Below are positions 34,591 through 43,142 of a stretch of 61,103 nucleotides of DNA, piece after piece. The translations under genes and the position numbers were made by a program. The notes under the pieces are model-generated. The model was given only the letters and a program-made list of their open reading frames with translations, searched no databases and was not told the origin of the DNA. Each line of letters begins with the position of its first letter. Position 1 is the first letter of the stretch. The DNA comes from Lentisphaerota bacterium (GTDB lineage: Bacteria > Verrucomicrobiota > Lentisphaeria > Oligosphaerales > JABHEG01): positions 1 through 61,103 of the forward strand of contig JABHEG010000101.1 in NCBI GenBank assembly GCA_018676675.1, given 5' to 3'.

Positions 34591-37500
34591 GTGCAAACAT
34601 CAAAGTCTGTCCTCGTACTGTTCACCTGTGCGCTGTTGTTCTCATCCCCGGGCGCGCCCGAACTGCGCGCGGCGCCGCTGGCACTCCCCCTCGGTGGTTG
34701 GCGGCTCGAGGTCCGGGGCAACTTCACCGGCCACCCGGACCGGCGGGATCTGTATCAGCTCACGCATCCCCTGAAGATGGCGGCGGCAGGGACCTACGGC
34801 CGCATCGTGAAGGACGTCGTGATCCCCGAAGCCATGGCCGCGCCGTACACGCTCCAGTTCTATGTGAGCGACAACATCTACGGCGAAGGGCACACACGGA
34901 AATGGTCAGTCGCCGACGTGCGGACGGGCCATCGCTTCAAGCAGGTGCTCATCGACGGCAAGGTGGCCTGGACGCAGGACATTGCGGTCAAACTGCCGGT
35001 CAACAACCAGCAGTACACACTGGTCGACATCACGCCACACGTGCAGCCCGGACGCCGGTTCACGCTCGCGCTGCAGCTGTGGCAGGAAGTGGATAGCGGC
35101 CGCCAGATGCCGGGCGATCTGATCAAACTCGGCATCTACGCAGGGACAACGAAGGACTACGTCCCATTGCTGCGGGAGTGCTACGGCACGCAGAGCTACT
35201 GGGGGGACGTGGCGATTCACGCGGGTTCGCCACCGGCCGCGGACACGTTGCCGTGCCTTTGGGAACCGACGCTGAAGAAGAGCATCGCGTTTCCCCGAGC
35301 ATCCGCTGCCGTGCACGAAAGAGCCGAGCTTCAGGTCGAATGCCGGAAGCTACTCACTCACTCGTGGTCCTGGCCGGTGACACAAGGTATTCCGCTGCCG
35401 ATGGGCGCCCTGAAGGATGCGCGGAACATGGCGTTGTATGGCCCAAAGGGCGCTGATGTGTCTGCGCGCTTTGCGCCGCTGAGTCACTGGCCCGACAAGA
35501 GCCTGCGCTGGGTCCTGGCGGAGTTCGCACTGCCATCCAACCCCGGACGTGAGTACCGACTCGAATGGGGGAGCAAAATCACGGCACCGGACAGATCGCC
35601 GCCGAATCCGGTGCGCACGGGCGACGGACTTCAGGTGAGCAACGGCTTGGTCTGGGCACGGTGGACATTGGATGCGGACGGTGCGCCTGCGGGCCTCGCA
35701 ATCGGGCGCGGCGACGATGACGTCCTGATCGCCGGGCAACTGCCGTACCTCAACTTCAAGAACAAAGCGCTCCGGGCCAAGTGGCGCGAAGGGCGCTGGC
35801 TCTCACAGTCACCCCACGGCGCGGAGATGCAGGTTGCCGGCGAGTTGGTCGCCGCGGACGGAGACCGGTACGGCAGCTGTCGCCTGCGCCTGGCGATGTT
35901 CGCAGATTCGCCGCTGGTTCGACTCATGTTCACGATCGTGAACGAACGCATTGATGCCGCCCCCGAAGACGTACCAGATCATGAGACGCTGAAACGGACT
36001 CGCGGCCTGTACGGCAACGTGCGGCCCTTGACCGCAGTCGTCGCATCGTACGGATTGCGTCTGCTCGTGCCTGGAGCCAAGGCTCGCGAAACAGGCGACG
36101 GTTGGCTGACGGTCGCGGGGCAGGGCGGCGGGGTGACCGGGGTGTTGCGCTACTTCAAACACATCTGGCCGGTCGGTCTGCAATGCGATGCCAAGGGGGT
36201 CGACGTCCAGCTCTTCAAGCCGGGAGACGAACGGATGCCGTTCTTCGGGACGTATGCGGGCGAAGCGATGACGCACGAGATCTGGCTCGCGCTGACTGCC
36301 GACGTCCCCGAGGCCGCGGTTGCGGCGAACTTGTCTCGGCGCGTCGAGACCCCGCCCCGCCTGAACACGAGCACGCTGATCCGTGACAGCCACGCTTGGG
36401 GCACACTCCCCCGCATCGACCCCGAAAACCACAGTGCCGAGTACGCCATGATGGTGGAGCGTTACCTCGACCCGTGGTATGCCAAGACGTACAAGGACAT
36501 CCGTCATTACGGTGGCTATCCGGGGAACAACTTCTACTGGAACCGGCTGCACTCGATCTACATGCTTTACGCCATGACGGGCGAACGCAAGTGGTACAAC
36601 CGCGCTGAACGCGCGAATCGCCACTACATGGACGTGTGCACGCTCAACTGGTGGCCCGACGGCTCGAAGGTCGGGGCCAAAGTGCGGAACACCGACAAGT
36701 TCTTCGCCGTTTACCTCGTGCATCAGAACCCGCACCCCATGTTCGATCACTGGAACATGACCGGCGATCCGGACGGCTTCCGGCTTGGGCGTGCGAACGC
36801 GGACTTCGTGGCGGACAACGAACAGATGCGCGCTCACACGGACGGGAAATCCGCGCGCCAGCAGGGCTGGCCGCTCATGGCCATGGTTCGGGCGTTGCAG
36901 GAAACAGGTGACGAACGCTACGCGACCCAGGCCAGGCACATCGTGGACGTCGCGATCAATCACATGGAACGCCGGCGCGGCGCGTACCTGCAGCGGCACG
37001 GGAGCTGTTCGCACTTGGGCATCGTGCCGTTCATGACCGGGATTCTGTGCTCCGGCTTGCGGCAGTACCACCTCTGGACCGGCGACGACCGAGCCGGGGT
37101 CGCACTCGTGCAAAATGCGGAAGCCATGTTCGCAGAGATGCACGACCCGGCCCAGACTCTGACCAGCCCGAATCTGGACTACTATTACTCACCCAATCCG
37201 TACTTGCGTAAGGAGAATGGCAAAACGCCGATCGCGCACCTTAACCCGAACATCGCTTCGGCCCAGGCGTATGCGGCGTACATCATGGATAGTCCGGAGC
37301 TGGCTGATATGGCATGGCGCACGTGGCAGGCGTACATGCGTACCTCGGGCTGGAACAGCAACTCCTACGACTACCTGTACGATTTCCCGGCCGCGCTCTA
37401 CTGGCTGGACCGTGCACCAGGGCCCAAACGTGCGTCACGAATGGACCTGCCGCGATTCTGGCGCCTTGCCGTTGGGGCACCGGAGGTGTGGCTCGAGCGC

Positions 37501-38748
37501 CCGGACGAGAAGCCGTTCACGGTCCGTGTCCGTTGGTCTGTGTACGAGCAGCCATTCCAGCGTGGTCAACCCATACCAGAATGGGCCGAGTACTGCAAGA
37601 GACTCGGCCTCAAAGGTGAAATACGGCTGTTGGCCCCGGACAACGCGCCCATCGCCGCAGTCCCGATCGACCTTAGCCAGAACCCGAACGGCGCGGTCGT
37701 CACTCTGGAGGTCCCCGGCGGCGAGCCAGGCCTTTGTCGCCTCGTTACGCACGGCGCCAATCAGGCACCGGTGCGCTTGATCCTGCAGGACCTGTCTGCT
37801 CACGTGAAGCACTGGGGAGTACCCCTGGACCGTGGCTGGATCAGTGCGGCGAAGGAGTACTGCTTCCGTGTAGCCCCGGACTCCAGCGAGATCTGCGTGC
37901 GCTACGGTCTGCTCACCCCGTGGGAGAAGATATCGCTTGAGCTCGAAGCCCCCGACGGCAGGATCGTGAGGCAACACCCTGACCGTGCGATGGACCCGTG
38001 GAAGCCGCCCTGGCTCGAATGGCAGGTACCCGTGCCGGCCGAGGCGCGTGGCGGGCTGTGGCGCTTTCGGCAAGCCCCGCCGGCCAGTGCGGTTCTGCGG
38101 ATCGAGGGCGCAAGCCCGTTGGTCAGTCTGACGCCGGACGCGCACTTCTCTCCCGCGGCCGTCCCGGCACGGCTCTCGGCCCCGACGAGTGATATGCCTC
38201 CCGGCTGGGATGGCGCCATGTTCACGATCGAGGCCGACAAGCGGCTCACCGTGCCGCGTGGAGAGAAGACGGAAGACGGCGGCTATGAACACATCAACCC
38301 GCAGGAAGGCACGATCGAGTTCTGGATGCGGGCGGACACCAGCGACGACACCATGGTAGGGTTCACCTACCTGCGCTTCGGCAGTCTGCATCTGTGGCGG
38401 CGCACGCAGGTGGGGACGTATCTGAATCTCGGCAAGGGATTCCTGCAGTCCGGCTTCGTTTTCAGGCCCCGGGCCTGGTACCACGTCGCTTTGACCTGGC
38501 ACCTGGGCAACGACAAACAGACGCCGGTGATGCGATTGCTCGTCAACGGGGTGCCGACCAAGGCCAGGATGCAGACGGCTCTCCCGCCGGACACAGGTGA
38601 CTGGACCGGTCCGGTCCTGCAGATTGGCGGCAGCGATCCCATGCGCATCGCAGGCCTCCGCATCGCTTCCGTTCGGCGCGACAACGAGCTGCAGCACGGC
38701 ATCCAGTCACCACCGCCTGACGCAAATACGCTGTACTGGCAGAAGTAG
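34591..38748 (+). CDS. PL26-like exo-rhamnogalacturonan lyase (PcRGLX/YetA-like), secreted, with C-terminal LamG
   Basis: A 1385-residue secreted protein starting at GTG 34591 with AAGGAG upstream (34579-34584); signal peptide VLVLFTCALLFSSPGAPELRA. After a unique beta-rich region (about 30-210) it has a PcRGLX-type N-terminal barrel (IPLPMGALKDARNMALYG, HWPDKSLRWVLAEFALPS), a central sandwich, and an alpha/alpha toroid at about 600-960 (HYGGYPGNNFYWNRLHSIYM). A LamG domain closes it (about 1220-1380). Characterised PL26 enzymes remove terminal units from rhamnogalacturonan I. The adjoining GH127 gene fits a pectin side-chain pathway. Family assignment is by recognised motifs, activity inferred. 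Confidence 0.82.
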   Translation: MQTSKSVLVLFTCALLFSSPGAPELRAAPLALPLGGWRLEVRGNFTGHPDRRDLYQLTHPLKMAAAGTYGRIVKDVVIPEAMAAPYTLQFYVSDNIYGEGHTRKWSVADVRTGHRFKQVLIDGKVAWTQDIAVKLPVNNQQYTLVDITPHVQPGRRFTLALQLWQEVDSGRQMPGDLIKLGIYAGTTKDYVPLLRECYGTQSYWGDVAIHAGSPPAADTLPCLWEPTLKKSIAFPRASAAVHERAELQVECRKLLTHSWSWPVTQGIPLPMGALKDARNMALYGPKGADVSARFAPLSHWPDKSLRWVLAEFALPSNPGREYRLEWGSKITAPDRSPPNPVRTGDGLQVSNGLVWARWTLDADGAPAGLAIGRGDDDVLIAGQLPYLNFKNKALRAKWREGRWLSQSPHGAEMQVAGELVAADGDRYGSCRLRLAMFADSPLVRLMFTIVNERIDAAPEDVPDHETLKRTRGLYGNVRPLTAVVASYGLRLLVPGAKARETGDGWLTVAGQGGGVTGVLRYFKHIWPVGLQCDAKGVDVQLFKPGDERMPFFGTYAGEAMTHEIWLALTADVPEAAVAANLSRRVETPPRLNTSTLIRDSHAWGTLPRIDPENHSAEYAMMVERYLDPWYAKTYKDIRHYGGYPGNNFYWNRLHSIYMLYAMTGERKWYNRAERANRHYMDVCTLNWWPDGSKVGAKVRNTDKFFAVYLVHQNPHPMFDHWNMTGDPDGFRLGRANADFVADNEQMRAHTDGKSARQQGWPLMAMVRALQETGDERYATQARHIVDVAINHMERRRGAYLQRHGSCSHLGIVPFMTGILCSGLRQYHLWTGDDRAGVALVQNAEAMFAEMHDPAQTLTSPNLDYYYSPNPYLRKENGKTPIAHLNPNIASAQAYAAYIMDSPELADMAWRTWQAYMRTSGWNSNSYDYLYDFPAALYWLDRAPGPKRASRMDLPRFWRLAVGAPEVWLERPDEKPFTVRVRWSVYEQPFQRGQPIPEWAEYCKRLGLKGEIRLLAPDNAPIAAVPIDLSQNPNGAVVTLEVPGGEPGLCRLVTHGANQAPVRLILQDLSAHVKHWGVPLDRGWISAAKEYCFRVAPDSSEICVRYGLLTPWEKISLELEAPDGRIVRQHPDRAMDPWKPPWLEWQVPVPAEARGGLWRFRQAPPASAVLRIEGASPLVSLTPDAHFSPAAVPARLSAPTSDMPPGWDGAMFTIEADKRLTVPRGEKTEDGGYEHINPQEGTIEFWMRADTSDDTMVGFTYLRFGSLHLWRRTQVGTYLNLGKGFLQSGFVFRPRAWYHVALTWHLGNDKQTPVMRLLVNGVPTKARMQTALPPDTGDWTGPVLQIGGSDPMRIAGLRIASVRRDNELQHGIQSPPPDANTLYWQK

Positions 38749-38805
38749 GAGAGGCGCGGCGCGCGGGCCGTAGGCCTGAAAGTCCAGCTTTGGAGGAGAG
38801 AGAAC

Positions 38806-40758
38806 GTGAGGAACAACGGCCTCGTCGGCAACCAGAGGAGTCCCCATTGCGAGCTGCACAGCCTCGAACTGGACGCGGTGCACTGGACCCGCGGCTTTTG
38901 GGGAGATCGGCTCAAGCAGTGCCGTGAAGTGATGTTGCCACACCTATACGAACGGATGGCAAATCCGGAGACCGGGCACGCCCTGACCAACATGCAGATC
39001 GAGGCCGGGCTCAAGGACGGAGAGCATGCCGGCACCGACTGGCAGGATGCCTGGGTCTACAAATGGCTGGAGGCAGCCGTCGTCTGTTGGGCCATATCAG
39101 AGGATGCCGAGCTGGACCGGCTCATGGACGAGACGATCGCGACCGTCGTGCAGGCTCAGCAACCCGACGGGTATATCGCCACGCAGACTACAGTTCGGGG
39201 ACGGGAGCGCTTCCAGAACCCGGCTCACCACGAGCTCTACACCATGGGACACCTGCTGACCGCCGCCTGCATCCACCATCGCCTCACCGGCAAGATGGCG
39301 CTGCTCAATGTAGCGCTCAGGGCCGCCGACTACATCTACGACACGTTCAGAGGACGCGACCCCAAGCTCGCTCACTTCCCGCACAACCCTTCCATCATCA
39401 TGGGAGGAGTGGAGCTCTATCGCACGACCGGCAACCGAACGTACCTGGACATGGCCAACCTCTTCATCGACATGCGTGGGGCGGTCCCCGGTGGTGGAGA
39501 TCTGGAACAGGACCGCGTTCCGCTCCGCGACGAGACGGAAGTCGTCGGCCACGCGGTCTTCTATACCTATCTGTACGCGGGAGCCGCCGACGCCTACATG
39601 GAGACCGGCGACCGGTCCTTGCTCGAAGCGCTGGACCGGCTCTGGCACGACCTGACCGAGAAGAAGATGTACGTCCACGGCGGCGTCTGCGCCGTGCACC
39701 AAGGCCTGTTCCTTCGGCAGGAGGGCCCCCTCTGGGGCGGCCAAAAAGTGCACGAGGCAGCCGGGCATCCCTACGAACTGCCCAACTCGACTGCCTACAA
39801 CGAGACCTGTTCCCAGATCGGCTGCACGATGTGGAACTGGCGCATGCTCCTGATCGACCCCCAAGTCAAGTATGCGGATATCATGGAGCGGCAGATCTAC
39901 AACTCGATCCTCTCCGGCGTAGGTATCGAGGGCAACGACTGGTTCTACAGCAACGTTCTGCGCTGGTACGGCAAGGATCATCACCTGCTCACGGCTGACT
40001 CGTACGAGCGCTTCCAACCGGGGGATCCAGAACGCAGGCGAGCGCATATTTGCTGCCCTACCAACGTGCTCCGCACCGTGGCCGAATGGCACAACTACCA
40101 ATACACGACGTCCGACGCCGGTCTCTGGGTGCACCACTACGCGGCGGACACACTCGCGGCCGGTCCGTGGAAGCTGAGCCAGGAGACGGACTACCCGTGG
40201 GACGGTGAGGTCACTTTCAGGATGGCGGCTACCCCTTCTGAACCGACCAGCCTGCTGCTGCGCATCCCCGGCTGGGCGACCCATGCGACGATTTCGGTCA
40301 ACGGTGAGGCGGTCGACGTTCCGGCTGCTCCCGGGACCTATGCCCGCATCAGCCGTCGGTGGTCAGCGGACGACGTGGTGACGCTCTGCCTTCCCATGCA
40401 GCCATTCCTGATTGAAGCCCATCCGAAAGCCGAGGCGCTGCGAAACCACGTAGCGGTACAACGCGGCCCCATCGTCTATTGCCTCGAGTCTCCCGACCTG
40501 CCGGAAGGGGTGCGCGTCCCAGAAGTCCGTGTACCCCGGGAAGCGCACTTCACCGTGACCCACAGGCCGGAACTGCTGCACGGTGTAACCGTGCTTGAGT
40601 GTGAGGCCATGCGCGTCCCGGAAGGTGACTGGGAAGGTGCGCTCTATCGCCCCGTGACGGCTCAACCGATCGACTCCGTCACCATTCGCCTCGTGCCATA
40701 CTACGCTTGGGCCAACCGCGGCATCTCGGAAATGAATGTATGGATCCCCGTCTGCTGA
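38806..40758 (+). CDS. Glycoside hydrolase family 127 (beta-L-arabinofuranosidase type)
   Basis: A 650-residue GH127 enzyme starting at GTG 38806 with GGAGGAG upstream. It has an (alpha/alpha)6 barrel followed by beta-sandwiches. The zinc-cysteine catalytic centre is complete: E333 and C335 in NETC, C416 and C417 in ICCPTN, matching Glu338, Cys340, Cys417 and Cys418 of the Bifidobacterium enzyme HypBA1, where Cys417 is the nucleophile. No signal peptide, so cytoplasmic. It should release L-arabinofuranose from oligosaccharides, consistent with the neighbouring rhamnogalacturonan lyase-like protein. Other GH127 specificities cannot be excluded. Confidence 0.94.
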   Translation: MRNNGLVGNQRSPHCELHSLELDAVHWTRGFWGDRLKQCREVMLPHLYERMANPETGHALTNMQIEAGLKDGEHAGTDWQDAWVYKWLEAAVVCWAISEDAELDRLMDETIATVVQAQQPDGYIATQTTVRGRERFQNPAHHELYTMGHLLTAACIHHRLTGKMALLNVALRAADYIYDTFRGRDPKLAHFPHNPSIIMGGVELYRTTGNRTYLDMANLFIDMRGAVPGGGDLEQDRVPLRDETEVVGHAVFYTYLYAGAADAYMETGDRSLLEALDRLWHDLTEKKMYVHGGVCAVHQGLFLRQEGPLWGGQKVHEAAGHPYELPNSTAYNETCSQIGCTMWNWRMLLIDPQVKYADIMERQIYNSILSGVGIEGNDWFYSNVLRWYGKDHHLLTADSYERFQPGDPERRRAHICCPTNVLRTVAEWHNYQYTTSDAGLWVHHYAADTLAAGPWKLSQETDYPWDGEVTFRMAATPSEPTSLLLRIPGWATHATISVNGEAVDVPAAPGTYARISRRWSADDVVTLCLPMQPFLIEAHPKAEALRNHVAVQRGPIVYCLESPDLPEGVRVPEVRVPREAHFTVTHRPELLHGVTVLECEAMRVPEGDWEGALYRPVTAQPIDSVTIRLVPYYAWANRGISEMNVWIPVC

Positions 40759-40954
40759 ACCCCGGAAGTGATTGACGCGGTCCCCGGCATCTCCGGAAGA
40801 CTTGGAGCGAATCCGCTTAGCACCGGCGATGTCGCTCCAATGTGGCTATTGGCGAAGCTAGATGGGCCGGCATGCATTGGGCGAGGAAGATCGGCAACTG
40901 GGCCTTTGAGTGTGAATCGGCATCTCTGCTCGAAGTAGACTACGGGAGAGCGAT

Positions 40955-43060
40955 ATGACCTGGACCGTGGAGACGACGTCCACCGCGGTGCTGCTGGTGC
41001 CTCTTGCCCTCGGGTGCGCGTGCCTCGCGGAGCCACCGCGGCGGTCGGACGTGTGGATTGCGGGGGCGTGGTCTGGCTCGGCAATGAAGGAGATGGCAAC
41101 GAAACTCCAGCCCACTGGCATGACGGGGTTCACAGGCAGAGCCAAGTGGGATCTTCCAGCCGAAGCGAAGAGGAAGAAGCTAGCCTACCTGGCGCACCGC
41201 AAGACATTGGCCGAACAACTGGGAATCGACAAGCTCCACTTCTCCGTCCACACCTACCATCGTCAGGCGAATTTCCCGGATTCCGCGGCGCGCATCGGCA
41301 TCACCGGCGAGCACCTGCGCAACGCGATCTCTCCCCGGAGAACAGAGGGCAAGAACTGGTGGATCTTCTGCAAGAGCCACGATGAGTTTCGGGATGCCAT
41401 GCTCGACAACATCAAGGCTGCGACGGACGACGGCGCGGATGTGATCCACTTCGAAGACTTCTTCCGGGAGGAAACCCAGTGCGTCTGCGACCGGTGTGCC
41501 GAGAAGTTCAGCCAGGCACTGCAAAACGACCCACGGCTCGCAGCTTTCCGCGAGCCAGTGCGAAAGATGGGCATTCGCGACTTAGCGCGGTTTCGCCTCC
41601 GCCGATACCTTCTCGAACGGACCGAAGGCGACGAGCGGAAGCGTCGACGCCAGTTCTCCCAGATGGGCGCCTTCTGGCGAGCATGGTCGGCGTTCAAGGA
41701 CCACGTTGCGTTCGATTTCCTGATCGCGCTCTGCGACGCAGGGCGCGAGCACGCCAAACGGACCGGGCGTGAGGTGGCCTTTGTCCAGCACTTCTGGTAC
41801 TTCAAGCCGCAAGACCTCGCCACCTCGAACGCGTACGATGGGGTGTGGCCGGAGACGCCGCTGCGACACTACGGGGCACAGCGAAGCCAGTGGAACACGG
41901 ACACCTATCGGCTCGGCATCGCGGTGTACCCGCCGAACGGGGTCATGGGGTCAGCCGCTTCCGTACTGCGAGGCGCCTTCCGCCGTCCTCCGATCTTCAC
42001 GGGCTACGGTGGGGACTGGTACCAGAAGCTCGCATCCAAGCGCGGGCCCTATGCGAGGCTCCTTCAGATCTGGACGGCCGAGGTCTACGCCGGCGGCGGG
42101 ACCATGCAGTATCTCTATCACCTGCCGGAAAAGCAGGTCCTGGGTCGGGAGTTCCAGAAGAAGCAACGCGCCCAGTTGAATGAGACCTTCTTCGATCGAG
42201 CCCGCTCACCCACAGACTACCGGTGCCCGCTCGACGCCGTGGGCCGGTACACGCGCTTCATCCGAGCGCATCCGGACTTCTACGACGACTGCGAGCCGCC
42301 GCGGTACGTTCTGCTGCTGAAGACCGACCGTGCCTACAGCCTCGGCAACGGCGAGGAAAACGTGTATGCCTGGGCGCAGCTGCTCGATGATGCGCACGTG
42401 CCCTATCGCGTTCTCCTAGACGGTGACGACAAGGAACGGGCACCCCTCGGCGGCCAAACGTTACGAGGCTACCACCGGGTGATCGCTCTGGGCTCTCCAG
42501 ACACCCATGCCGATGCTCAGATCGACGCCCTCAGGCAGTTTGCGGAGGGAGGCGTCACCGCCGTTGTGGTCGGCGACAAGCAGCCTTGGGAGCGTCTACT
42601 CGGCCAACAGCTCCCTCTCCGCAGTATCGAGGACCTTGGTACTCGATACCAACTTGAGCATCGCCACGAAGCGTTGACCGAACAGGTCCGTGAGGAACTC
42701 GACGCCCGAGCGATCAAGACAGACGCCGGGCCGAACGTGCTGATCAAGCTCGAACGCTCGCCCGCCGGACCTGAATGGCGGCTGCACCTGGTCAATCGCA
42801 ACTACCGCTGGCTCCAAGATACGGCGGATGAACTGCGTGACGTGCACGTCACCCTCGCTCCAAGCCTGCTGATGGGCGATGCTCACATACGCGACGTGAA
42901 GGCGTCCTCTCCCGACGGCCCGGAGTTCGACAGGGTCCACGTGCGGGTGTCGGACAGCGGACCGACGCTCACGTTGCCACGACTCTCGATCTACACTGTA
43001 GTCACGTTCCGAGTCACCAAGCAGAGAGGACGGGCTCGCCCTCAGACGGTCGATCGGTAG
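40955..43060 (+). CDS. Secreted GH42-like TIM-barrel protein
   Basis: A 701-residue protein with a signal peptide (TSTAVLLVPLALGCACLA); ATG has GGGAG upstream. A TIM-barrel-like region (about 30-430) contains DDGADVIHFEDFF followed by a C-x-C-x-x-C cluster (QCVCDRC), like the zinc-binding cysteines of some GH42-type enzymes. A flavodoxin-like domain resembling the GH42 trimerisation domain follows (about 450-560, WAQLLDDAHVPYRVLL), then a beta-sandwich (LHLVNRNYRW). It shares this layout with the next gene, so the two are probably paralogues. Candidate active-site acid: HFEDF. Substrate unknown. Confidence 0.75.
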   Translation: MTWTVETTSTAVLLVPLALGCACLAEPPRRSDVWIAGAWSGSAMKEMATKLQPTGMTGFTGRAKWDLPAEAKRKKLAYLAHRKTLAEQLGIDKLHFSVHTYHRQANFPDSAARIGITGEHLRNAISPRRTEGKNWWIFCKSHDEFRDAMLDNIKAATDDGADVIHFEDFFREETQCVCDRCAEKFSQALQNDPRLAAFREPVRKMGIRDLARFRLRRYLLERTEGDERKRRRQFSQMGAFWRAWSAFKDHVAFDFLIALCDAGREHAKRTGREVAFVQHFWYFKPQDLATSNAYDGVWPETPLRHYGAQRSQWNTDTYRLGIAVYPPNGVMGSAASVLRGAFRRPPIFTGYGGDWYQKLASKRGPYARLLQIWTAEVYAGGGTMQYLYHLPEKQVLGREFQKKQRAQLNETFFDRARSPTDYRCPLDAVGRYTRFIRAHPDFYDDCEPPRYVLLLKTDRAYSLGNGEENVYAWAQLLDDAHVPYRVLLDGDDKERAPLGGQTLRGYHRVIALGSPDTHADAQIDALRQFAEGGVTAVVVGDKQPWERLLGQQLPLRSIEDLGTRYQLEHRHEALTEQVREELDARAIKTDAGPNVLIKLERSPAGPEWRLHLVNRNYRWLQDTADELRDVHVTLAPSLLMGDAHIRDVKASSPDGPEFDRVHVRVSDSGPTLTLPRLSIYTVVTFRVTKQRGRARPQTVDR

Positions 43061-43142
43061 CAAGCGCGCGTCACGTGCACGAACGGGCGCGATTCTTCCG
43101 GCGAAGCCCATTCTGGACCGCGCAACAGCAAAGAGATGCGAG

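Noticed and set aside
35809..37143. 444-codon minus-strand open frame inside the PL26-like gene
   Set aside because: Lies wholly within a convincing gene and shows no domain or start signal.
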